64,000 bases of DNA from Dendrocalamus latiflorus (Eukaryota > Streptophyta > Magnoliopsida > Poales > Poaceae). The notes under the pieces were generated by a model. That model saw nothing but the letters and a program-made list of their open reading frames with translations, was not told where the DNA came from and ran no database searches. Where the stretch lies: the NCBI GenBank assembly GCA_017311315.1, contig CM029631.1, forward strand, positions 12,061,910 through 12,125,909, written 5' to 3'. Within the stretch, counting starts at the first letter, position 1. Every line of letters begins with the position of its first letter. Shown here piece after piece: positions 45,956 through 57,300 of this stretch. The position numbers and the translations under genes are program-made.

Positions 45956-45972
45956 TTTTGGCTCTGATACCA

Positions 45973-46100
45973 TGTTATGAATAGCGCTTTATTCATATGA
46001 GGCCAATGGGCCAGTATATATACACAAAGTACAAGTGGTAAATATGCAAAGAACCCCTCATAATAATGGGGAATAACAAACTATACATATATCTCTAACA
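45973..46100 (-). repeat. 5' LTR of copia element 2
   Basis: 128 bp, followed by ctaat. Confidence 0.95.
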
Positions 46101-46105
46101 CTAAT

Positions 46106-47504
46106 CAGTGAGGATATAATTGTTAATAGTAAAAGCAGTAACAATCATAACAATGGTGAACAATAGTAATTGTTTAGAGTGGTAGGTAGCCCTCTGTAAA
46201 ACCAAAATGCATTGGTGAGAGACATGAAAAGAGAACAAGTATATTTACTGGAAGCTGTTTTATCTATCCTTAAAAGCCTTTGCACAAGGAAGAAGACTAA
46301 AAGAAAGCCGAGAAAGCTGGAGTGGGACTCTCTCTCTCTCTCTCTCTCTCTCTCTGGGCCCACTACATCGTACGGCTGCGCCTCCCTCCACCGGCGAAGG
46401 GTGTGCGCCATTGTCTCGTCTCCTGGACTATCCGGCCGCTTGCTTGATTAGGCTTTTTAATTCTTCTCCTGACCAATCACTGCTGTAAGCAATTACCTGC
46501 GCATTGCAACTCTTTCTGCATCTCCCCTGATGCTGAAATGGTACAATCACTTCTTAGTAGCATCATTCCTATGTAATTTGGCTGATGAAGCACTGGACCT
46601 CAATTAAAATATGCAACGCAGTTGTGTGCAGACATGCATGCTTGATGCTTTCGCTCAAAGGGATGTCTGCATCAGCCTTTGCTTCTTTAGCTTCTGTCTG
46701 CTTGCTTGGTTTTCTTGCAATGCAAACACACCACAACTGTTCCCATTCTCAGCCCTAAGAACAGTCTTTTGATTTGTCAGAGGGCCCCAACAGTGAGACA
46801 AGAACCTGCTGCCAATATCTCCTCCCCAAGATATGGGTTGGATTCATCCATCTGGATAGATATATGCTAGATCCATGAAATGCAGCAGTGCAATGAAAAT
46901 ATCAAATGTGCAATGCCTGTGGTGGCAATAATGCAGGCAGCACACACACACGTACAGAGTTAGCCTCATCACTCATCATCAGGTCGTGTGGATGCCCAGC
47001 CCCTTCCCTTTGCTTGTATTCAGTGACAACTGACAGCTCCATCTTACTAGGTAGCTGGTTACTTGCACACACACACACACACAAACCAAACAATTAGTAC
47101 TAACTAAACAATTGCACAAATTAATGTAGCTGAAGCAATGCATGGTACATGCATCGTGTGCACTTGTGCGATGATCATGGAACACCATGCGAGTCACCAC
47201 ATGTAAACATTCAATCACACACAAAGTGTACTGTTTGAAATGCACTCTTCCTGGATATATAGTACAGTACTAGTTGTAGTAGTAGTTGCTGCAGGTGGGG
47301 CCCATGCAATGCATGGGGGAGGAAGATTAAACTAGACTCCTGCAGGGTTGTCTGCTCCGAGGGGCACTGCTTGGCCTCCTCATGCAAGCGTCATTGGCCA
47401 GGGCACTGGGGCTCTTGCTTGGCATGCCAAAAAGGAGGGGGGCCAAAGTATAATATCTCTCTACCTAGTGTCTAGTGAGAGGCACAATGGCATTGGAGGT
47501 AGTG
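46106..47504. other. Intergenic region upstream of the EAR-motif gene
   Basis: No gene. Contains a (CT)n run (46328-46355, about 14 units) and two short (CA)n runs near 46941 and 47067. Confidence 0.6.
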
Positions 47505-47513
47505 TTTATAAAT
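47505..47513 (+). promoter_or_regulatory. TATA box of the EAR-motif gene
   Basis: tttataaat in C- and A-rich surroundings. A leader of about 520 bases follows, with a candidate 5' UTR intron 47705-47983 (donor caggtcagt, acceptor ttcaacag). Confidence 0.55.
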
Positions 47514-48061
47514 GACCACCTCAACCCTGCCACTGCCCTGACCAGTTTCAGCATCACAACACCTGCTCTTTCCTCCTCCTAGCTTGTTTGTCCCATACAA
47601 GTTGAAGTGTTAGTAACTGACTGAAGAAGAAGGCTAGAGAGGGGAGGAGTGAGGAAGAGACAACACATAGGTAGTAGTATCTTGTGGTTCTTGGAGGGAT
47701 TCAGGTCAGTTACCTCTCTGTGGTTGTTGCATGGTCTGAATTCTGAAATATATGTAGTTTTCCTCATCAGAGATTGTTCTGATTGGCATCATCATGAACC
47801 ATGATCAGAATTTCTGCTTTGAGAAATACAGTAGATGCTTCAATCTGCTATTATGTTGCTACTACCTCTCTTGGTTATTACTCCATGATTGGTGCACTTC
47901 ATCATCTCGGAATGTCTGAACCACTAAGATCAATCCAAAAGGTTTTGGCAGTTTAAATGTATGTTTGTTCCACGTTTCAACAGGGTACTAAATTTGGTAA
48001 CCTGAATCAAGTACAAGAACAGTATTAGGATCAATCCTAGAGGCTTAACTGAACTAGAGGA

Positions 48062-48730
48062 ATGAGGATGGATAAGCATGTGAGGCAATGTGACATGGAG
48101 GTCATGAAGATGGCCATGCTCAAGCACGAAGAGACCTTTAGGCATCAGGTACCGCACACTCAGCTCACTCTTTCAGCTCTTCACCGTTGCAAATTCTTGC
48201 AGTCTCATCCTATGGACTTCTTGCTGATCACCACCTTGCACATCTACTCTTCGCGATCGAATCAGGTTCACGAGCTGCACCGCCTGTACCGCATCCAGAG
48301 GCAGCTGATGAGTGACCTGAGCAGAGCTGAGCTGAGCTCCCGCCGGCAGCAACAGCGGCACAGCAAGCAGCTGCGGCGGGCGCTGAACCTGCAGCTCCCC
48401 GCCGACGAGTACATCGTCAGTGCCGACGAGGACGACGGCACGGAGCTGGAGCTGACGCTCGCCGTCGGCGGGAGGCGCTGCAGCGCCCGCGTTCGCAAGA
48501 ACGGCAGCAAGCAAGAGGGCAACAACAACTCCGGCTCCTCCCCCTTGGCGTCCGACTGCTCCGGCACGAGCGTGTCGTCGCCGTCGTCGACCGAGTACTC
48601 CGAGGGGCCACTGCTCCACGCGCCGCCACCGTGCCAAAGAGCGATGGAGTTTGACCTCGGAGTGGGGGAGGCGACGAGGCAGTCGCCATGGCTGGTGCAG
48701 TGCCAGTACCTGAGCCTCAGGATGACATGA
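48062..48730 (+). CDS. Uncharacterised plant protein with EAR-type LELTL motif
   Basis: Exons 48062-48148 and 48266-48730 join at HQ|VHELHRLYR, giving 183 residues. The junction is supported by the continuous helical block MEVMKMAMLKHEETFRHQ / VHELHRLYRIQRQLM, which I have seen in other plant proteins of unknown function, and by clean GT-AG borders. Residues about 12-60 are probably alpha-helical or coiled-coil. Downstream come a Gln/Arg-rich stretch, then LELTL in an acidic setting, matching the LxLxL EAR repression motif, and a Ser-rich tail with EFDLGVGE. A role as a small transcriptional co-repressor partner would be inference only. The 117-base intron is a multiple of three without stops, so retention would give 222 residues. 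Confidence 0.75.
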   Translation: MRMDKHVRQCDMEVMKMAMLKHEETFRHQVPHTQLTLSALHRCKFLQSHPMDFLLITTLHIYSSRSNQVHELHRLYRIQRQLMSDLSRAELSSRRQQQRHSKQLRRALNLQLPADEYIVSADEDDGTELELTLAVGGRRCSARVRKNGSKQEGNNNSGSSPLASDCSGTSVSSPSSTEYSEGPLLHAPPPCQRAMEFDLGVGEATRQSPWLVQCQYLSLRMT

Positions 48731-50310
48731 ACATGAGGTTGATCATCCATGATTACATTCTACTAGCTTGTGTTGTGTTGTAGAAGAAGCAGTAGCCTCT
48801 ACTTTTTCTTTTGTTCTTTCCTTTTTGATTTCTTTCTCTGCTATTCTCGTAGGTGACCAATGGAGTTTGGGGGGATTAAGTTCTAATACTGATCCCAAAT
48901 TATTAATTGATCATGATTAATTAATGAGTGTATGCTGATTGATTAATGTTCAATATGGTGTTGATTGATGACTAACATAACATGTTCGTGATTTGTACTA
49001 CTCACATGTATAGTTGCATCGCTTGCATAGTTGCATGCATGCAAGCATGCAAAGGTAACCAGGAAAAGGGGAGATGCAGTAAAAAGTAATACCAATCTGA
49101 CAGTGAAACTGAAAAAGGCAGAGGAACAGAGTGGAGAGAAACTACTAGAAAGCATGCCTAGCTAGCTACATGCCAAAGTGAATAGTAGTAGATAGGAAAA
49201 AAAGAAGCTTCATTTTTACAGTGCAAAAAGTTGCAGTTGATGGCCAATAATAGGCGTGGAGTCTCCAAATCAGTTTGGAATTCAGATTTTTTGAGTAGAT
49301 CACATAATTAGGAAAAGGAGGCCCTCTCCTCTCTCTTATCATTGATGTCTTGATCAAACTTTCTAAGATAGCAGCAAAGGAATGCATGCCACAAGTAAAA
49401 GAAAGGAGCAGAGTTCAGTAAAAAAAAAAGTTCAGCAGAGGCTAATGGATAGTACAGTTATTCACGATCAAGAAGTCTTTCTAAATTGTAGCAAAAGAGA
49501 GGGTGAAATGTAAAAACAGACCAGAAAGAACCCAAAAAAAATGCATGCATGTTTGCATAAAGTGAGTAATTAGGAAAGAGTAGATAATCATAGTCGATAA
49601 TATATAACATCCAATACTAGAAAAGAGCTAGAGCAGAAAGTTCAAGAGAGTAGTAAGAAGAAGGCAACCAACTAGCCGAAGAGATCTCAAGTAAACCTTG
49701 CAACTGCAGGCATGAAATTAAAAATGGTGCGCAACTCGCAGGTGATTCATCGCTATCTTGGATCAAACATAAATAAATAAAAAAGCTATCAACCCTGGCT
49801 TGTACTCAACGCCTGAGAACGTAACAACGATGGAGGCGGCCGGAACCAACAAACATTTGATCCCATGGTATGTGAAATCTCCGGCAGGGTTCCCGGTTGC
49901 ATCCGACTAAGAAAGCCAACTGCCAGCAATGGCGAGGCCATGTCATGATCTAAGAAAATGACCACAGGGTGGAACAAAAATGTACCACTGCAGCTACATG
50001 TACACACGAAAAAAAGAAAGAGATGAAGCTGCAGTTGCTAGCTATAGTGCATGTCTTTCTTCCTATCTATCAGGATAAGATAATGTCGGTTAATCTTGGA
50101 TGATGAGTTTGATAAAAGTTTTCCATCTTTGCGGCTTTGGGAGGGCAAATCTTGGTCTATCCGACGCATCTATATATATCCTACCCTCCTCGCATGATCA
50201 TTTATGTGGTCAACTGAAGCACACGCTGGGAGAGGTGCCGGTGCTGCACATTTGGCTATTATCTGACAGGAAAGATACATCTCATCGACCGAAATTTTCC
50301 TTCTTCTTTG
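48731..50310. other. Intergenic, no gene seen
   Basis: A+T-rich. 48731-48900 is the likely 3' UTR of the preceding gene. No recognisable coding or structured RNA features. Confidence 0.5.
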
Positions 50311-50416
50311 ATACATACATACATACATACATACATACATACATACATACATACATACATACATACATACATACATACATACATACATACATACATACAT
50401 ACATACATACATACAT
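50311..50416. repeat. (CATA)n microsatellite
   Basis: About 26 uninterrupted tetranucleotide units. They produce artificial Tyr-Ile-His-Thr or Met-Tyr-Val-Cys open frames on both strands. Confidence 0.97.
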
Positions 50417-50913
50417 AGAAGCAAGAGGGTTACACTTTTCAAGTAGACACCTGCACCAGCTCATTTTCTTTTCATCCACTATTAGTAGTGAGTCTACGAT
50501 GATCTGACCGTCCAAATTCCGATCAGACGGCCGGTACAAAAGAGCAACAAGATATATTTGAAAGTGTAAAAAATCCAACAAGAATGACATGAGGAACTCG
50601 CAAAGGTTATAAAAGAGAAGAACAGGGTGCATTCCTTTTTGTGCTGTGGTGGGTGATTTTAGAGTCTAGTGTGAGTATTCATTCGAATAAACTGAAAACT
50701 AATAAATTAATTTAAAAATATTTAAATAAACTGTTTTAAAAAATAATTTAAATCTATTATATTTATTTATGAGAAATCATAACCTATACCTCAGTAAGAT
50801 GAAAAGAATACACCCAAAAGCTCAAATAAATAAAGCCACTACAAGACGAGAGGAAGGGGCAGACACAGGTGAAGCTGCAAGAGCCTGCCACTTCTTCTCT
50901 CCTCCCTCCCTAC
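50417..50913. other. Upstream flank of the RING gene
   Basis: Mostly A+T-rich, with no clear TATA box. The in-frame GTG at 50869 is not a plant start; the first ATG is 50914. Confidence 0.5.
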
Positions 50914-53226
50914 ATGCCGATCGCCTTCAAGCTCCTCTACTTCCAGCGCCGCCCCTCGCCGGCGCCGCTGGAGCCGGAGCCGGAGCCCCCCGACGCCCGC
51001 TGCCGCCGCGACGCCCCCGGTCGCCACCGCAGCTCCCTCTCCCATCACAAGCCGGTGAGGTCGCAAGGCGCAAGCTGCTACTGTTTTCTTGTTCTTTAAT
51101 TTCCTGCTGTTTCTTGGATGAAATTGCGTTTCCTTTACCATTTTTAACTGAAGAAATGGAGGGTTCCAGTGTTTTCTTGATTTTAACTTCAGCGTAGTTA
51201 GAAACATGGTGTGGTTTGTGAGTTAGTGCAAATTGCTGATGACCTGTTTTGAGTCCGAAAGACACGGTTTTGGCACAGCGAATTGATAGTTTAGACGATG
51301 AGTTGGGGTGCATAGTGGATGCGTAACTGTAACAAGATTGCAGATTTGACGGGAGAAATGGACGGTGTAACGATTTATCTAGGATACAAACAGTAGGGGT
51401 TCATGGCAATTCCAATTTGGTACTTAATCCAGAACAAGGTGTGTATTGTCGCCGGTGAATAACTGAAGATTGTCTTGAGGCTGCTGTTACTGTTAGACTT
51501 CGCTGGCTAATGGAAAGCCTGAGCTTTTATGGGATTAATATGAGGGCCCAAGTTGAAGCTTGCAGTTGGTGTAGTCGGAATTGGTTGAGATGAACCAAGG
51601 TGTAAAACAATGATTCGTCTGCACTTTTATTTATATGTGTGCCCTTCGTTAAATCTCTGACCACCAAAATGTTAGGCCTACGCAAAATCAGTTAGTGAAT
51701 AGGAACTGCTGTATGATTTGTCTAACGAAGGGACAGTCTCTTGTTTCCTCAGAAACATCGAAGAGTTTGCAAACACTCTGGGAAATTCAGCTGGTTGTAC
51801 GAAGTTAGTTCCATTGTCTTTTTCAAACTAGGCAGAATATGTGCTGTAAAGTATATTCCTAAGAATTATACCATTATCAAGCAGGCAACATTTATGGGAA
51901 TATTTTTCCCAAGAAAAGAAGGCTTGGGCTATTCTAAGGTAGAACCACACGTGCATGACATGATACATTCTGTGAAAGTACAGCTAAATTTGTGACACGG
52001 ATGAGTTGAAGGCTTTAGTTTAAATGATTAGGCCAAACTTTAAGCGGGCCTGAACTATTGTCGAAACTTGAAAAATACTAGTCTCTGCGGTTGCTAATTT
52101 GCTGTTCTGTTTTCTGTATGTTTATTCGCAAAGGAAGCTGCCATTTGTTTAGTGAGTGTCATTTTGACAAACATTTGTTTGTTCCATCCTGTTCTTCCAA
52201 AATACTGACGAGATTTCCCATTACCAAGCAGATATTGTTTTAAACCTAGCTCTAGTTATCAGGAGATGAAATTTTGGCCGGCCCTATAGCAGCCTAAGGA
52301 AAATCAGTTGATTTGCATAGAATCTCCTCTGTATACCATGAGTTGGCCACAATTTTTTGTATCATTGAGCTGTTTCCAAGCATGCAACAAATCGTTTTCA
52401 AGGCAGAGATTAGTGCGGTCTTATTTTCCATGTTTTCTGTTATGATGATTGTAGTTGTGAAATATTCTTCAGTAATTACGCATTGTTTCTAAAATATGTT
52501 TTTTTTATATAAAACTAGGGTCAGGAACGTGTTCCAGGAAACAAAAGAGAAACGGCCAAGTGTGCCTTATCTGCTGGAAACATAAGAGAACATGTAGGGG
52601 GCATGGGTTCCAGCTCAAGACTAAACCGCAGTTTATCAGATCATGGCCGGCTTCCTGATGCTGTTCAACAGGCTAGGGAAAGGCTTCTTCAGAGGCTTAA
52701 CAGTGTGGACTTATCAGGAAGAAGGTGCGCATCAACTCCTAGAATGTCAATCTTGCCGCACAGGATTTGACCTATACTGAATCTATATTTACACATGTTC
52801 TCCCATTGTTGCAGGCAAAAGACGTCATCCTCAGGAACCATTTGGGCTGGAGCAACTCATCCTGCTGACCTTGGTGTATACACCTCTGCTGATAGCATAC
52901 TGGGTAGTCTAACCAGTTGCTTTCAGTCCAGCGTATGCATCGCTGCCTGCAAAGTCCAAGAAAGCTTGGCAGAGCCTTTCGGCAGTACAGACAAGCTCAT
53001 GCCCATCGCACCATGTTCTGAACCCGCCCCTAAGCTACAAGAATCAGCCTGTGAAGGACCTCTAGTGGAGTGTTCTATATGCCTGGAGAGATGTGGGGAT
53101 GCAGACGGGCTCATTCAGCTGCGCTGCAAGCACATCTTCCACTCGGCCTGCCTGGGGCAATGGCTGCGGTCTCGCAGCGATTGCCCCTACTGCAGGGCCA
53201 GCGTGCTCCTAACAACAAGCGAATGA
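50914..53226 (+). CDS. RING-H2 finger protein, probable E3 ubiquitin ligase (RHY1A-like)
   Basis: Exons 50914-51054, 52519-52724 and 52815-53226 fit in phase into 252 residues. The C-terminal RING-H2 has all eight ligands: C202, C205, C220, H222, H225, C228, C239 and C242, with the conserved Trp (W232) and CPYC. RING-H2 proteins recruit E2 enzymes and pass ubiquitin to substrates; no membrane segment or signal peptide is seen, so a soluble location is likely. The middle block LPDAVQQARERLLQRLNSVDLSG resembles a segment I know from RHY1A-type plant RING proteins. The N-terminus is basic and Pro-rich. Exon 1 is less certain because intron 1 is 1464 bases and could hide another small exon; exons 2 and 3 are firm. 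Confidence 0.85.
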
Positions 53227-54352
53227 GAAATCGAGAATGACACCAAGTCCAATGTTACAGAACACCTTTGCCTTAACCATGTCACTGCTTACCTGTTTTT
53301 CTGGCACTAAGTTTTCCTTAGTAAATGAGGTGATGATACTGTGTGCTGTGTGCGGCTTCAGCAATTAGCAGTTTATGTACCCTGTTTTACTGGTTGTCGC
53401 AACTGAATGTTGCTCGCTGTACATATCATGATAAGAAGCAATGAGCTAGCCACTGTTCCATGAAAGCTTTTGCTCTCCATGTTCTGAAATCTGCCGTGTG
53501 TGCGATGTTCTTCCAGTACCAATTTAGCTGAACATTGCAAGTTGTTCTGTAACGCATCATGTTTTTGTTCCTTTTGCAAGTATGTCTCAAGAGAAACGGA
53601 ATTCAGAGACAGCATCAACACCTGACGAATTCATGAGCAAAGCTTTCTCGTCCTGAGCAGAAGAATCACCGCATCCTGAAGCAGCAGCCTATAATAATTT
53701 ATTCGACATCTCTTATCACCTAGTATCAGTATACTTCTCTTGAGTTCTCTCTGTACGTGTCCATCTCTCACCTGTACATCGCTCCGTATTTATACGGTAC
53801 TATTTATACTAGCGTAGAAAACTAGCTTTCTTGGCTTCGCTTGACCCGTGACGACGTGGCAGGTCAACCCGTACGCCACGGCGACCCCCTCGACCTGGTC
53901 CCCACCAGTGCGCATGCGTTGACCGGTCTTCTTCCGGTCATTCCACGGCAACGGCAATCGTCCACGTGTCCATGGGGCCAAATCCGACGGCCGGTCGCCG
54001 CCACTGCCTTTTAATGGAACTTGCCCAACTGCCAACTGCCGGGCCAGGAGAAGCATTAGGGAAAGCTTCGCTTTGGAGCGCCTAACAATAGGAGAGAGAG
54101 AGAAAAAAAGGCAAGAATTGATAGATCGAATTGGGTTGTTGGTCCGAAGAAGCGAGCTAATCCGCGCGGTTTGGATGATCGGAAGGGGAAATAATCGATC
54201 TTGCGGAGAAATTTTGTGGAATTTTGGAGGAGGAGGAGTGGGAGGAGAAAGCTGCGATCTTGGCGAGGAAATTTGAGTTGTGAGGGAGGAGAAAGCTATG
54301 ATCTTGGGGAGGAATTTGGGGTCGTAATTAGGGGGAGGAGGAGAGGTTTGCG
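53227..54352. other. Region between the RING and PP2C genes
   Basis: 3' UTR of the RING gene followed by the PP2C promoter and leader. The leader 54085-54350 is G+A-rich, with gagagagag near 54092. TATA-like tatttatac occurs at about 53787 and 53804, rather far upstream. No gene. Confidence 0.5.
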
Positions 54353-57300
54353 ATGCTGCGGTGGTTGGCGCGGCCGGCGGAGCGGTGCCTGGGGCGCGGC
54401 GGAGGAGGCGGGGATGGGTTGCTGTGGCACGCGGAGCTGAAGCCGCACGCATCCGGGGAGTACTCCATCGCCGTGGGGCAGGCCAACGCTAAGCTGGAGG
54501 ACCAGAGCCAGGTGGTGACCTCGCCGGCGGCCACCTTCGTCGGAGTGTACGACGGCCACGGCGGCCCCGAGGCCTCACGTTTCCTCTCGTCTCGCCTCTT
54601 CCCGCACCTCCACAGTTCGTACTCCACTCAGTTAACTTCATTTACTTGCCTCAGTAAAACCATAATCTGTTCCTGTGTGAGGTTGCTTAATTGTTCAATG
54701 ACAGTAAGGATTTTCTGTTAGTCTCTCTCTAAAAAAAGGAATTTTTTGTTAGGTTTAGGCTCTGTCTGATTGGTTATGCTCCTGCTTAGAAAAGCCAAAA
54801 GACAATACGGACACATGGCTTTTCAAAGTGACTTTTCTATTCCTATCGCTACTGTCTCACTCCGGAATAATGTAGGGTCACGGGTGCGCACCCCACTCAT
54901 CTCGCTCCTGTCATGCGCATGCTCATGCGTCTCTCCCTCGCTTTCTCCACCGCTCGTATCCTCTCTCTTAAAGTTATTTCTTTCAACCACTATTTATTTT
55001 CAACCATAAGTTATAAGCTTATAGCAAAAATCATCAGCAAAAACCAATACAAACGGCACTGCGAGTATATTACTTAACTAAATCTTTGATGAAGTTTTTA
55101 CACTTGTTTGTCAAAGTAACCAGGTGACTGAGTTTGATCCAGTTCTCATGCATGATTTTGCATGCTTGATCAGCCATTTACTTATTCCTATTCCTATTCT
55201 TTTTGCCCCAATTGGTGAAGGATGTTACCTTTATTGATCAGAATATCTTTTGTGATTTACTCATTTGGGCTAAGGCTGTTGTCTTAGTTCAATCAAGTTA
55301 TCGGCTAATCATCAAGATGGCTAAACGGTTTTGTGCTCTGAATCGGAGCAGAGTTTGCGTCCGAGCAAGGCGGCATGTCCACAGACGCAATCAAGAAGGC
55401 ATTCCATGCTACAGAACAGGAGTTCTTGCACCTAGTCAAGGAGTCATGGCTCAAATGGCCACATATTGCCTCAGTTGGCTCATGCTGCCTCGTCGGAGCA
55501 ATTGCTGATAACGTTCTATATGTCGCCAATTTAGGGGACTCAAGAGCTGTCCTTGGCCGTAGGGGACCTAATGGCCAGGAGATAGTGGCCGAGAGGCTAT
55601 CCAATGACCACAACGTTGCCGAGGAGGAGGTAAGAAAGGAGCTTACCGAGCAGCATCCTGATGATTCACATATAGTCGTCTACACCAGGGGAGTTTGGCG
55701 GATTAAGGGCATCATTCAGGTACCTGTCCTTAAAATCCTGTTAATTTGGATTCTTCTAGTATGTGCCACGCTATTCTCAATCATGTTTTACAACAACTAA
55801 GTGGCCCGGCTGGCAACTGCTACTACAAAGCTTCATTTCAGACACTTTGGTCTTCAAAGTTTGTTAGTAGTTATTTAACATGTCATGAACAAGCAAGACA
55901 TGTTCCTAACGTGGATAAATGCCATATTACAAAACAAACCCAGAGAGCCTCAAGAAGGCAATTTGGCCCCTGTCTTGTCCAACTCAAAAGTGTTTGTAGC
56001 TATGGTATAATCGTATAAGTGAAGCCTGATGCTAATTTAGCAAACCTAGAGCACTTAGTCCATAAGATGTGCCTCATTCACTTTAAAGGGCATTTCACGA
56101 TTCCTCACGGAACCTCACTTGATGAAATATTCTTCAACTATTTATCATGGGAACCCATAACAGCTGCTCTAAAATCCATCCTGAAATTGGTTATGCAATC
56201 AAAGGTTCTAGCAAAATTACAGACTGATGTTCTTGCATCTGATATGCTAGCTTTATGTCATGGTGCCCTGAATTTGTTACTCAGATAAAGGCAATATTCC
56301 TGTTTCCTAGATAAAATCAGATGTTGCTTTCATTTCGTGTTCAATGTACATGGATGCATCTGTTCTCGATATTATCACATAGATTTCAGTGTTCTTTCGT
56401 AAAGCACTCCTTATATTCAATACGACCATAGGAATATATTCTGTCCGAAAAAGCTAGCAAATAGAATTGCTTGTGTAGTGTGGCAAACCTATATGCTAAA
56501 GTTATATTGTTGTGGTACGGGCCCGAAGGCCGAGGGTAGGGAACTCGCCCTTGAACGGCCGGCTGTGCCACTGCCAAGGCTCTGATACTTAGTTGAATAA
56601 GAGAGGGAGAAACTAGAAACTTTGTCTATTCATTACTTAATGATAACAAGTATAATGTTGTACCTTTTATAAAAATGGCTATACTTGACTCGTAAGAAAT
56701 CCATCCCTATATTAAGGAAGCTAATACCTAATAATAGGAAACTTATTCCTAATACATAGAATAAATCTAAAAGGAAATAAACCCAAATAATCAAGAAGCT
56801 AATTATTCTAATCCTAATCGCGATATGCTTCTCTTGTCACGCCATAATGTTTCATCCCTCGCGGCGAGACAGCTCGTCCTAGAGCTGTCTGGTGGCGGCC
56901 ACGAACGGAGACCTTCGCATCCCCATGTTGACAGGCGTGACCAGTACTGGCGCCGGGTCACTTAAGAGCATATCAACGGCACATATGGAGCCCGAGAAAG
57001 AAACGTTTTAGCATGATGTGGTGTTGAGGAAGATGTGGCGGCATGGGCTGTTAGATGTGTATTACATAACTGTGTATTTACCCCATTGTATAAGGGGTTT
57101 CTTGCATATATGCCACCTGTACATGTATATATATTGGCCCTTTGGCCACATGAGGAATACAAGCGTTATTCCAACATGGTATCAGAGCGCAGGTTTCGTC
57201 ATACCTAGGTTTCTTCGTACCTAGGGTTTTGCCTGTTGCGCTTGTCTATTCTTTTCCACCGCTCGTTTTCATCATCGCCGCCGATCTCTCTTGGGGCTGC

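Larger units (their letters stand above)
40838..46105 (-). mobile_element. Complete Ty1/copia retrotransposon, minus strand, defective
   Basis: LTRs of 128 bp (40843-40970 and 45973-46100) start tgttatgaat and end ctctaaca on the + strand, with target duplication ctaat (40838-40842, 46101-46105). On the minus strand the primer site tggtatcagagcc follows the right LTR (45960-45972) and a polypurine tract abuts the left one. Three differences between the LTRs (about 2.3%) make it the youngest of the three complete elements, near 0.9 million years at 1.3e-8. One frame change and one premature stop interrupt the polyprotein. Confidence 0.95.

Noticed and set aside
50170..50632. Tyr/Cys/Met/Val repeat proteins
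   Set aside because: Artefacts of the (CATA)n microsatellite.
56019..56288. 89-codon frame in PP2C intron 2
   Set aside because: No motif, lies inside an intron and has no splice context linking it to the phosphatase.
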